This document shows, in pieces, positions 1-11,721 of a stretch of DNA of 64,000 nucleotides. Within the stretch, counting starts at the first letter, position 1. Every line of letters begins with the position of its first letter. Source of the stretch: Prauserella halophila (GTDB lineage: Bacteria > Actinomycetota > Actinomycetes > Mycobacteriales > Pseudonocardiaceae); NCBI RefSeq assembly GCF_024171895.1, contig NZ_JAMTCQ010000011.1:434001-498000 (forward strand). Reading direction: 5' to 3'. Made by a program: the position numbers and the translations under genes. The notes under the pieces are model-generated. The model was not told the DNA's origin, did not search any database, and saw only the letters and a program-made list of their open reading frames with translations.

Positions 1-1146
1 ATGGACCCCGACGACCCGAAGTCCGGTGCGGCCAGCCTCTCGATGCTCGACGAGGTGACGGCCGCAGGCGACCGGCAGGTCGAATTCCACCTCAACGAAC
101 CCTCGGCGGTGTTCGCCGACTACCTCGGCCAATACTCGCTGGGCATCGTGCCCGCCGACTTCGACGTCGCGAAGCCGGTCGGCACGGGCCCGTTCCGCGC
201 CGCGGAGTTCACGGCGGGCCTGCAGAGCCGGTTCGTGCGCAATCCGCACTACTGGCGGCCGGGGCGGCCGTATCTGGACGAGCTCGTTCTCATCAACTTC
301 ACCGAGGACGACGCGCGGATCAACGCGCTGCTCGCCTCCCAGGTCGACGCCATCGACCAGGTGCCGGTGGCGCTCGTCGACGTGCTGCGCAGCGACGAAC
401 GAATGCGCATCCTCTCGTCGGAAACGGGTACGTGGCTGCCGTTCACCATGCGCGTCGACCGTCCGCCGTTCGACGACGTGCGCGTCCGGCAGGCCATGCG
501 CCTCATCGTCGACCGCGAACAAATGATCAACCAGGTGCTGGCGGGCCAGGGCCGGGTCGGCAACGACTTGTACGCACCGTTCGACCCCGCGTACGCCTCC
601 GAGTTGCCACAGCGCACGCAGAACATCGCCGAGGCGCGCCGACTGCTGGCCGAGGCGGGCAAGTCCGATCTGGACGTCGAACTCGTCACCGCACCGATCC
701 AGGCCGGTGCCGTCGAGGCCGCCCAGGTGTTCCAGCAGCAGGCCAAGGCAGCCGGCGTGAACGTGCGACTCAACCGGGTCGACACGACCACGTTCTACGG
801 CGACAACTACCTGAAGTGGGACTTCGCCCAGGACTTCTGGTACACGCGCAACTACCTGCCGCAGGCCGCGAACGGCTCGCTGCCCGATTCGCCCTACAAC
901 GAGACCCATTGGCAGGACCCGGAGTTCATCCGGCTCGTCCGCACGGCGAACCGCACCAGCGACACCAGCAGGCGCACCCGCCTGCTCAAGCAGGCACAGC
1001 GCATCGAGCACGAACGCGGCGGCCTCATCGTCTGGGGCTTCGTGAACCAGGTCGACGCCCATCAGGTCTACGTCGCCGGGCTCGTCCCGGACCGCACCGG
1101 CCTGCCCCTGTCCGGTTACTCGTTCGGCCAGGTCTGGCTCGGCTGA
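1..1146 (+). CDS. Peptide/nickel-type ABC transporter substrate-binding protein (5' truncated)
   Basis: The reading frame is open at base 1, so only the C-terminal 381 residues are present; signal peptide and lipobox lie outside. The sequence matches family 5 extracellular solute-binding proteins (DppA/OppA class): a 'GTGPF' segment, 'NPHYWRPGRP', then the usual second lobe with 'RQAMRLIVDREQMINQVLAGQG'-type residues and a helical C-terminus. It would capture a peptide or similar solute outside the membrane and pass it to the two permeases encoded immediately downstream (stop-to-start gap 15 nt). Substrate cannot be read from the sequence. Family assignment is secure; the visible Met at base 1 is probably not the true start. 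Confidence 0.9.
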   Translation: MDPDDPKSGAASLSMLDEVTAAGDRQVEFHLNEPSAVFADYLGQYSLGIVPADFDVAKPVGTGPFRAAEFTAGLQSRFVRNPHYWRPGRPYLDELVLINFTEDDARINALLASQVDAIDQVPVALVDVLRSDERMRILSSETGTWLPFTMRVDRPPFDDVRVRQAMRLIVDREQMINQVLAGQGRVGNDLYAPFDPAYASELPQRTQNIAEARRLLAEAGKSDLDVELVTAPIQAGAVEAAQVFQQQAKAAGVNVRLNRVDTTTFYGDNYLKWDFAQDFWYTRNYLPQAANGSLPDSPYNETHWQDPEFIRLVRTANRTSDTSRRTRLLKQAQRIEHERGGLIVWGFVNQVDAHQVYVAGLVPDRTGLPLSGYSFGQVWLG

Positions 1147-1161
1147 GGAGGTGAGGATTTC

Positions 1162-2118
1162 GTGTTTCGTTTGATTCTGCGCAGACTCGCGATCAGTGTC
1201 GCGGTGCTGTGGCTGGTGACGCTGCTGGTGTTCGTCGCGACGTTGCTGCTTCCCGGCGACCCGGCCCGCGCCATCCTCGGCCAACAGGCCACTCCCGAGC
1301 GGATCGCCGCGCTGAACGACCAGCTCGGCCTCGACGCGCCCGTGTGGCAGCGCTACCTCGACTGGCTCGGCGGGGTGTTCACCGGCGATCTCGGTACGTC
1401 GGCGGCCTCGCAGGGCCCGGTGACCGAGCTGTTGGGTGGGCGCATCGGCGCCTCGCTGGTGCTACTCGTCGGCGCCGCGGTGATCAGTACCGCGGGCGGG
1501 CTCGCGCTCGGCACGTGGTCGGCGCTGCGGCGTGGCCGTGCCGTCGACCACACCGTGTCCGGCCTGAGCCTGGTCGTCGCCGCGCTACCCGAGTTCGTCA
1601 TCGGTGTCGCGCTGATCGTCCTGCTGTCGACGACCGTGCTGCCCGTGTTCCCGTCGGTCACACTGGCGCCGCCCGGCGAACCCGTCTGGTCACGCCCGAT
1701 CCAACTCGTGCTGCCGATACTCACGCTGACGCTCGTCGTCACCCCGTACATCACGCGCATGATGCGCGCGACGATGAGCGAGGTGCTCGACAGCGGATAC
1801 GTCGAGATGGCGCGGCTCAAGGGCATACCCGAACGCGTCGTCATCACGCGTCACGCCGTGCCGCACGCGATCGGCCCCGTCGCGCAGGTCATCGCGATCC
1901 AGCTCGCCTGGCTCGCGGGCGGTGTCGTCGTGGTCGAGTTCCTCTTCCGCTACCCCGGCATCGGGCAGGCGCTGATCGACGCCGTCAACAACCGTGACGT
2001 CGAGGTCGTCCAGGCGATCACGCTGCTCATCGCGGGCGTCTACATCGTGGTGAACCTGATCGCCGACATCGTCGGCATCATGACCAACCCCAAGCTGCGT
2101 GCGGAGGTGGCCCGATGA
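1162..2118 (+). CDS. ABC transporter permease, DppB type
   Basis: A 318-residue inner-membrane permease of the binding-protein-dependent (BPD) transport family. GTG start chosen because a strong ribosome site GAGGAGG lies about 5-10 nt upstream, at 1145-1151. The first membrane segment (residues 9-30) is followed by the DppB-type periplasmic N-region 'LGLDAPVWQRYLDWL' and then five more hydrophobic segments. The EAA loop that docks the ATPase is visible as 'EMARLKGIP' followed by 'HAVPHAIGPV'. It would form the translocation channel with the next gene. The stop overlaps the next start as ATGA, indicating translational coupling. Confidence 0.93.
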   Translation: MFRLILRRLAISVAVLWLVTLLVFVATLLLPGDPARAILGQQATPERIAALNDQLGLDAPVWQRYLDWLGGVFTGDLGTSAASQGPVTELLGGRIGASLVLLVGAAVISTAGGLALGTWSALRRGRAVDHTVSGLSLVVAALPEFVIGVALIVLLSTTVLPVFPSVTLAPPGEPVWSRPIQLVLPILTLTLVVTPYITRMMRATMSEVLDSGYVEMARLKGIPERVVITRHAVPHAIGPVAQVIAIQLAWLAGGVVVVEFLFRYPGIGQALIDAVNNRDVEVVQAITLLIAGVYIVVNLIADIVGIMTNPKLRAEVAR

Positions 2119-2996
2119 CCGCGACGACCACACAGCCCACATTGCTGCGACGCGCGTTGTCGCTGCCCCAGGCGAAGATCGGCCTGACCCTGACCGTGGT
2201 CGTCGTCGGTGTCGCGGTACTCGGCCCGTGGGTAGGTCCGTGGCTGACCGGCCACGACACGACCGGTTTCGCGGGCAAGCCCTTCCAACCCGGCGGCATC
2301 GCCGGCACCGACGGTCTCGGCCGTGACGTGTTCACCCGGTTCCTCTCCGGCGGCCTGACACTGCTGGTCTACGCGGTGCTGGCCACCGCACTCGGCCTGG
2401 TGCTGGGCGCAGTGCTCGGCATGCTCGCCGGATACAGCGGCGGCCGGCTCGACTCGCTGATCATGCGCGGCAGCGACGTACTGCTGTCCTTCCCCCAGCT
2501 GGTGTTCGCCCTCCTGGCGATCGCCATGATCGGCCCGGAGGGCTGGCTGCTGGTGCTGGTCATCGGCGTCACCCACGCGCCCCGTGTCGCCCGCGTCGCA
2601 CGACAGGCCACGGTGGCGGTCAAGGACGCAGACTTCATCCGCGCCGCCCGCATGTATGCCATGCCGCGCCGACGCATCCTGCTGCGCGAGGTACTGCCCA
2701 ACATCACCGGGCCGCTGATGGTCGAGCTCGGCCTGCGGCTGACGTACTCCATCGGCTACGTCGCGTCGCTGTCGTTCCTCGGCCTCGGCATCCAGCCACC
2801 GACCGCCGACTGGGGCCTGATGATCAACGAGAACCGCATCGCACTCGTCGTCGAGCCGTGGGGCGTGCTGCTGCCCGTGCTCGCGATCGCGGTGCTGACC
2901 GTCGGCACCAACCTGATCACCGACTCGCTCGCGTCGGCGGCCTCCGGCACGTCGAACACCGGCAAGCCGAACACTGCGAAGGAGGCCTCGGCATGA
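2115..2996 (+). CDS. ABC transporter permease, DppC type
   Basis: A 293-residue permease, partner of the preceding DppB-like protein. It begins with the DppC-typical short cytoplasmic N-terminus and one membrane segment, then the 'GTDGLGRDVFTRFLSGG' motif characteristic of DppC/OppC. Five further hydrophobic segments follow, with an EAA loop 'FIRAARMYAMPRRRILLREVLPN' region around residues 175-195. ATG start overlaps the upstream stop, and its own stop overlaps the ATPase start (both ATGA), so the genes are one translationally coupled unit. The final 20 residues are Ser/Thr/Ala-rich and probably disordered. Confidence 0.93.
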   Translation: MTATTTQPTLLRRALSLPQAKIGLTLTVVVVGVAVLGPWVGPWLTGHDTTGFAGKPFQPGGIAGTDGLGRDVFTRFLSGGLTLLVYAVLATALGLVLGAVLGMLAGYSGGRLDSLIMRGSDVLLSFPQLVFALLAIAMIGPEGWLLVLVIGVTHAPRVARVARQATVAVKDADFIRAARMYAMPRRRILLREVLPNITGPLMVELGLRLTYSIGYVASLSFLGLGIQPPTADWGLMINENRIALVVEPWGVLLPVLAIAVLTVGTNLITDSLASAASGTSNTGKPNTAKEASA

Positions 2997-4684
2997 CCGC
3001 TCCCGCCACGGTGACGCACACGCTCCTCGCCCGGGAGCTGCGTGTCGACACCGCCACCGGACACCCCGTGCTGAAGGGCGTGTCGTACGAGATCGCACCC
3101 GGTGAGGTGCTGGCACTCGTCGGCGAGTCCGGCTCCGGCAAGACCACCGCGGGACTGGCCGCGCTCGGCCACTTCCGGCGCGGGCTCATCCACACCGGCG
3201 GCGGCGTGTCGGTGCAGTCCGACGACGGCGAACCGGTGTCCGTGCTGGAGGTCGGCGACCGGCAGCGGCGGTCGCTGCGCGGCAGCACCGTCGCCTACAT
3301 CCCCCAGGACCCGGCCGCCTCGCTCAACCCGGCCCTGCGTATCGGCAAGCAGATCGGCGAGGTGCTCGAAACGCACGGTTACGGCGCGTCCGCGGCCGAA
3401 CGATCCACGCGTATCGCCGAAGTCCTGGGCGAGGTCGGGCTCCCGGACGACGAGGCCTACCGACGGCGGTACCCGCACGAGCTGTCCGGCGGACAACAGC
3501 AGCGCGTCGGCATCGCCATGGCGTTCGCGTGCCGGCCGAACGTCGTCGTGCTCGACGAACCGACCACGGGACTCGACGTCACCACGCAGACGCTGGTCCT
3601 GCGCACGATCTCCGCACTCACCACCGAACACGACACCGCCGCGCTCTACATCACGCACGACCTGGCGGTGGTCGCCACGATCGCCCACCGGGTCGCCGTG
3701 CTGCGCCGCGGCGAGGTCGTCGAATGCGGCTCCACCGAGGAAGTGCTCCGCGCCCCCGCGCACGCCTACACTCGCGAACTCGTCACCGCGGTGCCGCACC
3801 TCGACGGCACGGGCGCGACCGACACGTCCGGATCGGGCCGTTCGACACCGGGCAGCTCGACACCGGGTGCCACGGAGTCGGGAGCCGCAGGGGCGAGTGC
3901 TGCGGACATGGAGGTCGCCGGCGATGCGGAACACACGCCGGTGCTGTCGGTGTCCGGCCTGTCCGTGGCCTACGGCGAGCACCGGGTGCTGCGTGACGTC
4001 TCGCTGGACGTGCGCGCGGGCGAATGCCTGATGCTGCTCGGCGAGTCCGGCTCCGGCAAGACGACGCTGTCGCAGTGCGTGGCCGGGCTGGGCCTGCCGC
4101 ACGCCGGCACGGTGTCGGTGTCCGGAACCCCGCTCGCCGCCTCGACCCAGCGGCGCACCGCCGAACAGTTGCGCTCGGTGCAGTACGTGTTCCAGAGTCC
4201 GTACTCCTCGCTCAACCCCCGCAAGACGATCGCGCAGTCGGTGGAGCTGCCGTTGCGGACGCTCACGGACCTGGATGCCGCGGCGCGGCGGGAACGGGTG
4301 ACCGAGACCCTCGAACGAGTGCGGCTCGATCCCGCGCTCGCAGGGCGGCTTCCCGACGAGCTGTCCGGTGGCCAGCGGCAGCGCGCCGCGATCGCCCGCG
4401 GCCTGGTGACCACACCGGACGTGCTGCTGTGCGACGAGGTGACCTCCGCGCTCGACGTGTCCGTGCAAGCCACGATCGTGGACCTGCTCTGCGAACTGCG
4501 GCGCGAACTGGGGATGGCGATGCTGTTCGTCACCCACAACATCGCGCTGGCACGGCACGTTGCCGACCGGATCGCGGTGCTGCGCGGCGGCGAGGTCGTC
4601 GAATCCGGCACGGTCGGCGAGGTCCTCGACTCCCCGTCGCACGAGTACACGCGCGAACTGCTCGCCAACACACCGAGGATGTGA
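2993..4684 (+). CDS. Fused double ATP-binding protein of peptide ABC transporter (DppD-DppF type)
   Basis: A 563-residue protein with two complete nucleotide-binding domains in one chain. Domain 1: Walker A GESGSGKT (residues 44-51), signature LSGGQQQR, Walker B VVVLDEPTTGLD. Domain 2: Walker A GESGSGKT, signature LSGGQRQR, Walker B VLLCDEVTSALD. A Gly/Ser/Thr-rich linker of about 45 residues joins them. The ATG at 2993 is preferred over upstream in-frame codons because it overlaps the dppC-like stop and the homology begins here. It energises the importer formed by the two permeases. Fused D-F ATPases are common in actinobacterial peptide transporters. Confidence 0.93.
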   Translation: MTAPATVTHTLLARELRVDTATGHPVLKGVSYEIAPGEVLALVGESGSGKTTAGLAALGHFRRGLIHTGGGVSVQSDDGEPVSVLEVGDRQRRSLRGSTVAYIPQDPAASLNPALRIGKQIGEVLETHGYGASAAERSTRIAEVLGEVGLPDDEAYRRRYPHELSGGQQQRVGIAMAFACRPNVVVLDEPTTGLDVTTQTLVLRTISALTTEHDTAALYITHDLAVVATIAHRVAVLRRGEVVECGSTEEVLRAPAHAYTRELVTAVPHLDGTGATDTSGSGRSTPGSSTPGATESGAAGASAADMEVAGDAEHTPVLSVSGLSVAYGEHRVLRDVSLDVRAGECLMLLGESGSGKTTLSQCVAGLGLPHAGTVSVSGTPLAASTQRRTAEQLRSVQYVFQSPYSSLNPRKTIAQSVELPLRTLTDLDAAARRERVTETLERVRLDPALAGRLPDELSGGQRQRAAIARGLVTTPDVLLCDEVTSALDVSVQATIVDLLCELRRELGMAMLFVTHNIALARHVADRIAVLRGGEVVESGTVGEVLDSPSHEYTRELLANTPRM

Positions 4685-4686
4685 CG

Positions 4687-5778
4687 ATGACGGTTCACGG
4701 ATCGGTCGCACCGGGGTTCGAGCCCGTGCGGGACGCCTTCGCCGACGTGCTCGCCGACGCGCGCGGCGGCGGGTCCTTCGCCGTCGTGCGCGACGACACG
4801 GCGGTGGTCGACCTGTGGGGCGGCCTCGCCGACCCGGCCTCGGCCGCGCCGTGGCGCGACGACACCCTGTGTGTCCTGTTCTCCGGTACGAAGGGTGTCG
4901 TCGCCACCGTCGTCGCCGCACTCGACGTGCTCGACCCGGATGCATCGGTGCGGGATCTCTGGCCCGAGTTCACCGCCGACGCCACGATCGGCCACGTGCT
5001 GTCCCACACCGCCGGCCTGCCCTATGTGGACAGTCCGCACGACATGCTCGACAATGCGGCGTGTGCCGCACTTCTGTCGGCACAACGTCCGTTATGGACA
5101 CCGGGGAGCCGCGTGGGCTACCACGCGCTGACCCACGGCCATCTCGTCGCCGAACTGTTGCGCCGCGCGACGGGCCGCTCCATCGGAACCCTCGTGCGCG
5201 AGGTACTGGCCGAACCGTTCGGGCTCGAGCTGCATCTCGGCACGCCGGAGTGCCTGGACGAGCGCATGGCACGGCTGCTGCGCGCACCCGGGTACACGAT
5301 CAGCACATTCCTCGACGATCCGGAGCGCCGGAAGATCGTCGAACGCATGTATGCGGGCCTGCTCGACTCCGACGAGCGGATGAACTCCGCCGCCTACCGC
5401 CGCGCCGAACTGGCCGCCGGGAGCGGCACCGGAACGGCACGGTCGATGGCACGGCTCTACGATCTGCTCGCCCGCGGGCACGTCGTGGCACCGGACGCGC
5501 TGGCGCGGGCGACCCGGACCTGGTCCGAGGGGTTCGACGCCATCAACGACCGGCCACTGCGATTCGGTCTCGGCTACGAGCTCGAGGACCCCATCGGCAC
5601 CTACGGCCCCGCGTCCCGCTCGGCAGGCGCCTTCGGCCACTCCGGAGCCGGCGGTGGACGCCACGGCGCGTGGCCCCAAACGGGCCTCGGCTTCTCGTTC
5701 GTCACCAACGAACTGCGCAGCGAGAACGCCGACGGTCGCGCCGACCGCCTCCTCGACGCGCTCGACGCCTCCCTCTGA
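4687..5778 (+). CDS. Beta-lactamase-family (class C fold) serine hydrolase
   Basis: A 363-residue cytoplasmic-looking protein (no signal peptide) of the serine beta-lactamase/esterase EstB-like family. The SxxK nucleophile motif is S66-G-T-K69 in 'LFSGTKG'; a Tyr at about 145 ('GYHALTHG') sits where the YxN/YxS motif is expected; 'GHSGAGGG' near residue 315 corresponds to the HxG/KTG-like strand. It starts 2 nt after the ATPase stop, so it belongs to the importer operon. Such enzymes hydrolyse esters, amides or D-amino-acid peptides; here a role in processing the imported substrate is an inference. A GTG two codons upstream (4681) is an alternative start. Confidence 0.88.
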   Translation: MTVHGSVAPGFEPVRDAFADVLADARGGGSFAVVRDDTAVVDLWGGLADPASAAPWRDDTLCVLFSGTKGVVATVVAALDVLDPDASVRDLWPEFTADATIGHVLSHTAGLPYVDSPHDMLDNAACAALLSAQRPLWTPGSRVGYHALTHGHLVAELLRRATGRSIGTLVREVLAEPFGLELHLGTPECLDERMARLLRAPGYTISTFLDDPERRKIVERMYAGLLDSDERMNSAAYRRAELAAGSGTGTARSMARLYDLLARGHVVAPDALARATRTWSEGFDAINDRPLRFGLGYELEDPIGTYGPASRSAGAFGHSGAGGGRHGAWPQTGLGFSFVTNELRSENADGRADRLLDALDASL

Positions 5779-5881
5779 CGAGCGCCGCGCCGCTCAGCTC
5801 CGGAAGCCGCCGCCCTGCGAGCCGCCGCTCCGGCCGCCGCTTGGCGAACCACATAGGGACGACGGCAGGCCAGACAAACAA

Positions 5882-5919
5882 CGCGCGCCGGACACCTGTC
5901 AGCAGGTGTCCGGCGCGCG
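5882..5919. terminator. Bidirectional terminator hairpin between convergent genes
   Basis: A perfect 17-bp inverted repeat with a 4-nt loop (arms 5882-5898 and 5903-5919, loop TCAG) lies between the serine hydrolase (+) and sufT (-). No long T-tract follows on either side, which is normal for GC-rich actinobacterial terminators. The rest of the 5779-5944 gap holds nothing else recognisable. Confidence 0.85.
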
Positions 5920-5944
5920 AGAATCGTCCGGGCCGAGGAGCTCC

Positions 5945-6361
5945 TCAGACCGTGAAGCCGAGGGCGCGCAGCTGCTCGCGCCCGTCATCGGTGATCTTCT
6001 CGGGACCCCACGCCGGCATCCAGACCCAGTTGATCCGGTAGTCGTCGACCAGCTTGCCGGAGCCCTTCAGCACCGACGCCGTCTGGTCCTCGATCACGTC
6101 CTGCAGCGGGCAGGCCGCCGACGTCAGCGTCATGTCGATGGTCGCCGTGTTGTCCGGCTCCACCTGGATGCCGTACACCAGGCCCAGGTCCACGACGTTG
6201 ATGCCGAGCTCGGGGTCGACCACGTCACGCATGGCCTCCTCGACGTCCTCGACCTTCGCCACGTCGCCGCCCGCCGCGGCCTCGGAGGAGGCCTGTGCTT
6301 CCTGGTCGAGATCGGCCGCAGTCCGGCCCTCTCGCTCCTGCTGCGTGCCGACTTCGGTCAT
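5945..6361 (-). CDS. sufT: Metal-sulfur cluster assembly factor SufT (DUF59/MIP18)
   Basis: A 138-residue protein. The first 40 residues are acidic/Ala/Gln-rich and likely flexible; the rest is a DUF59 domain with 'VVDPELGINVVDLGLVYG' and the conserved Cys in 'TSAACPLQDVI'. The family helps maturation of Fe-S proteins as a late carrier or assembly factor. It is the last gene of the suf operon, about 90 nt after sufU. The ATG is preceded by GAGGTGG, a good ribosome site. Same position and family as the last suf-cluster gene in mycobacteria. Confidence 0.92.
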   Translation of the reverse strand: MTEVGTQQEREGRTAADLDQEAQASSEAAAGGDVAKVEDVEEAMRDVVDPELGINVVDLGLVYGIQVEPDNTATIDMTLTSAACPLQDVIEDQTASVLKGSGKLVDDYRINWVWMPAWGPEKITDDGREQLRALGFTV

Positions 6362-6452
6362 GCTTCCACCTCAATCTTCCGGACTACCCGGCCGGCCTCG
6401 GTGAGCGCTGCTGCGCAGACTCCGTTCCCGCTCACACCGCCTCCGTTCACGC

Positions 6453-6905
6453 TCACACCGCCTCCGCGCCGATCGACGTGCGGGCCAGTGCGTCCTTGAA
6501 GGCCATCCATCCCAGCAACGCGCACTTCACCCGCGCAGGATACTTCGCGACACCGGCGAACGCGATGCCGTCGTCGAGCACGTCCTCGTCCGGTTCGACC
6601 TGGCCGCGCCCCTGCATCAGCTCCGTGAACGCATCCATCGTGGTCATCGCCTCGCCGATGCTGTGGCCGATCACGAGGTCGGTCATCACCGACGTCGAGG
6701 CCTGGCTGATCGAACAGCCCTGCCCCTCGTACGACACGTCCTCGACCGTGCCGTCGTCGGCGACCTTGACGCGCAGGGTCACCTCGTCGCCACAGGTCGG
6801 GTTGACCTGGAACGACTCGCCGTCGAACGGCTCACGCAGACCGCGGGCATGCGGGTTCTTGTAGTGATCCAGGATGATCTCCTGGTACATGCTCTCGAGC
6901 TGCAT
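6453..6905 (-). CDS. sufU: Fe-S cluster assembly scaffold/sulfurtransferase SufU
   Basis: A 150-residue SufU-like (IscU-fold) protein, starting MQLESMYQEII; a longer in-frame ORF upstream only shadows sufS. Zinc/cluster ligands are visible: Cys in 'NPTCGDEV' with the following Asp, Cys in 'GQGCSISQAS', and Cys in 'RVKCALLGW'. In Gram-positive SUF systems this zinc protein accepts persulfide sulfur from SufS. It begins 4 nt after the sufS stop, consistent with their pairing. Confidence 0.95.
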   Translation of the reverse strand: MQLESMYQEIILDHYKNPHARGLREPFDGESFQVNPTCGDEVTLRVKVADDGTVEDVSYEGQGCSISQASTSVMTDLVIGHSIGEAMTTMDAFTELMQGRGQVEPDEDVLDDGIAFAGVAKYPARVKCALLGWMAFKDALARTSIGAEAV

Positions 6906-6909
6906 GCCT

Positions 6910-9038
<2,129 letters not shown>

Positions 9039-9092
9039 GCCTTCTTCGTTTCTCTTAGGCGTTCGAAAGTCGTCGGTGATGGTCCGGCCGCG

Positions 9093-10271
9093 TTACACGC
9101 CGATGGCTTCGAGCTCGGCCTCGATGGCCGCCTCGAGCCGTTCGCGCACCTCGGGGACCTCGATCTTCATCAGGATCTCGTGGAAGAACCCGCGGACGAC
9201 GAGCCTGCGGGCCTCGTCCTCGGGAAGACCACGTGCCTGCAGGTAGAACAGCTGCTCGTCGTCGAACCGGCCCGTGGCGCTGGCGTGGCCCGCACCGGAG
9301 ATCTCGCCGGTCTCGATCTCGAGATTCGGCACCGAATCCGCGCGCGCACCCTCGGTCAGCACGAGGTTGCGGTTGAGCTCGAAGGTCTCGGTGGCCTCCG
9401 CGGCCGCGCGGATGAGCACGTCGCCGATCCACACGGTGTGCGCCCCGTCGCCCTGCAGTGCGCCCTTGTAGAGGACGTTGGACTTGCAGTTCGGCACGGC
9501 GTGGTCCACGAACAACCGGTGTTCCTGGTGCTGGCCGGTGTCGGCGAAATGCAGGCCGAGCATCTCCACGTCGCCGCCCGGGCCCGCGAACGTGGCGGTC
9601 GGACTGACGCGCACCAGATCGCCACCGAGCGTGACGACGATGTGCTTGAGGCGCGAATCCCGGCCCAGCTTGAGGTGCTGCTCGGAGACGTGGACCGCGT
9701 CGTCGGCCCAGTCCTGCACCGACACGACCGTCAGCTGTGCGCCGTCGCCGAGGACGAACTCGACGTTGTCGGCGTAGGTGCCGGAACCGACGTGGTCCAG
9801 CACGATCGTCGCTTCACCGAACTGCTCGGCGCGGATCTGCACGTGGCCGTAGGCGGTCTTGCCCTCGCCGGGGCCGTGCAGCCGCACGATCGTGCGGGCC
9901 GAGGCCTTCGTCTCGGCGGGCACCGTCACCAGCGTGGCCTTCTCGAACGACGAGTACGCCTGAGCGGCGATCCGGTCGCTCGGGACACCCGCCACACCGA
10001 GACGCTCGTCGTCGCGGCCGATGGTCTCGACCCGCACCTCCGGCGCCGTCTCGAGCTCGAGCTCGGCCTCGCCGGTGGCCGGCGCCGAACCGTCGTGCAG
10101 CCCGCGCAGGCGCTTCATCGGCGTGAACCGCCAGTTCTCCTCCCGGCCGCCCGGGACCTCGAACGCCTCGACGTCGTACGAGGTGAAACGCTCCCCGCGG
10201 GAGGCCGCCGGGATCGTCACCTCGGCGGCCTCCGCGGTGTTCGCGGCTGCGGTGTTCTCAGCAACCGTCAT
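9093..10271 (-). CDS. sufD: Fe-S assembly protein SufD
   Basis: A 392-residue SufB/SufD-family beta-helix scaffold protein. The C-terminal core has the family sequences 'HASATGRFDDEQLFYLQARGL' (shortened here) and 'VVRGFFHEIL', with the conserved His. It pairs with SufB and SufC. ATG start one base after the sufB stop; end followed by sufC after about 54 nt. Confidence 0.96.
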   Translation of the reverse strand: MTVAENTAAANTAEAAEVTIPAASRGERFTSYDVEAFEVPGGREENWRFTPMKRLRGLHDGSAPATGEAELELETAPEVRVETIGRDDERLGVAGVPSDRIAAQAYSSFEKATLVTVPAETKASARTIVRLHGPGEGKTAYGHVQIRAEQFGEATIVLDHVGSGTYADNVEFVLGDGAQLTVVSVQDWADDAVHVSEQHLKLGRDSRLKHIVVTLGGDLVRVSPTATFAGPGGDVEMLGLHFADTGQHQEHRLFVDHAVPNCKSNVLYKGALQGDGAHTVWIGDVLIRAAAEATETFELNRNLVLTEGARADSVPNLEIETGEISGAGHASATGRFDDEQLFYLQARGLPEDEARRLVVRGFFHEILMKIEVPEVRERLEAAIEAELEAIGV

Positions 10272-10272
10272 G

Positions 10273-11721
10273 TCAGCCGACGCTTCCTTCCATCTGCAGT
10301 TCGATCAGGCGGTTGAGCTCGAGCGCGTACTCCATCGGCAGCTCCCGCGCGATGGGCTCGACGAACCCGCGCACCACCATCGCCATGGCCTCCTCCTCGG
10401 TGAGACCGCGCGACATCAGGTAGAACAGCTGGTTCTCGCTCACCTTGGACACGGTGGCCTCATGCCCCATCGACACGTCGTCGTTGCGGATGTCGACGTA
10501 CGGGTACGTGTCCGACCGGGAGACCGTGTCGACGAGCAGGGCGTCGCAGACCACGCTGGAGCTCGAGTGGTGTGCCCGCTTCGCGACCTTCACCAGACCG
10601 CGATACGAGGTGCGGCCACCGCCTCGCGCCACCGACTTCGACACGATCGACGAGGACGTGTGCGGGGCGAGGTGCTCCATCTTCGCACCCGCGTCCTGGT
10701 GCTGGCCCTCGCCCGCGAACGCGACCGACAGGACCTCGCCCTTGGCGTGCTCGCCCATGAGGAAGACCGACGGGTACTTCATCGTCACCTTGGAGCCGAT
10801 GTTGCCGTCGACCCACTCCATGGTGGCGCCCTCTTCGGCCTTGGCGCGCTTGGTCACCAGGTTGTAGACGTTGTTCGACCAGTTCTGGATCGTCGTGTAG
10901 CGGCAGCGGCCGCCCTTCTTCACGACGATCTCCACGACCGCGGAGTGCAGCGAGTCGGACTGGTAGATCGGCGCCGTGCAGCCCTCGACGTAGTGCACGT
11001 AGGCGTCCTCGTCGACGATGATCAGCGTCCGCTCGAACTGGCCCATGTTCTCCGTGTTGATGCGGAAGTAGGCCTGCAGCGGGATGTCGACGTGCACGCC
11101 CTTCGGCACGTAGATGAACGAACCGCCGGACCACACGGCCGTGTTCAGCGCGGAGAACTTGTTGTCGCCCGCCGGGATGACCGAGCCGAAGTGCTCCTCG
11201 AACAGCTCCGGGTAGTCGCGCAGAGCCGTGTCGGTGTCCAGGAACAGCACGCCCTGTGCCTCCAGGTCCTCGCGGATCTGGTGGTAGACGACCTCGGACT
11301 CGTACTGCGCGGCGACGCCGGCGACGAGGCGCTGCTTCTCCGCCTCGGGGATGCCGAGCTTGTCGTAGGTGTTCTTGATGTCCGTCGGCAGGTCCTCCCA
11401 GCTGGTGGCCTGCTTCTCGGTCGAACGCACGAAGTACTTGATGTTGTCGAAGTCGATCCCCGACAGGTCCGCGCCCCAGTTGGGCATCGGCTTGCGCTCG
11501 AAGGTCTTGAGCGCCTTCAAGCGTGCGTCGCGCATCCACTCCGGCTCGGACTTCTTCTCCGAGATGTCCGATACGACATCCTCGTCGACGCCACGCCGAG
11601 CGCTCGCGCCCGCCGTGTCCGGGTCCGACCAGCCGAACGCGTAGTTGCCGAGAGACTCGATGGTCTCTTCCTGGCTCAACGGCGTGGTGGTGGGATTGCG
11701 CTGCTCGGCAGCGGCAGTCAT
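10273..11721 (-). CDS. sufB: Fe-S scaffold protein SufB
   Basis: A 482-residue SufB, the scaffold on which new clusters form. The N-terminal '[13 protein letters not shown]' and '[12 protein letters not shown]' motifs, '[16 protein letters not shown]', and C-terminal '[19 protein letters not shown]' identify it. ATG at 11721 overlaps the sufR stop (ATGA); a longer upstream extension of the frame is a shadow of sufR. No intein is present, unlike SufB of M. tuberculosis, whose SufB carries one. Confidence 0.97.
   Translation of the reverse strand: MTAAAEQRNPTTTPLSQEETIESLGNYAFGWSDPDTAGASARRGVDEDVVSDISEKKSEPEWMRDARLKALKTFERKPMPNWGADLSGIDFDNIKYFVRSTEKQATSWEDLPTDIKNTYDKLGIPEAEKQRLVAGVAAQYESEVVYHQIREDLEAQGVLFLDTDTALRDYPELFEEHFGSVIPAGDNKFSALNTAVWSGGSFIYVPKGVHVDIPLQAYFRINTENMGQFERTLIIVDEDAYVHYVEGCTAPIYQSDSLHSAVVEIVVKKGGRCRYTTIQNWSNNVYNLVTKRAKAEEGATMEWVDGNIGSKVTMKYPSVFLMGEHAKGEVLSVAFAGEGQHQDAGAKMEHLAPHTSSSIVSKSVARGGGRTSYRGLVKVAKRAHHSSSSVVCDALLVDTVSRSDTYPYVDIRNDDVSMGHEATVSKVSENQLFYLMSRGLTEEEAMAMVVRGFVEPIARELPMEYALELNRLIELQMEGSVG

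Noticed and set aside
2756-4945. 729-codon minus-strand frame opposite the ABC ATPase
   Set aside because: Arg/His/Gly-rich antisense frame of a GC-rich gene; no homology-like motifs.
10273-11721. Intein in SufB
   Set aside because: The gene is 482 codons, normal for intein-free SufB; no splicing-block motifs.
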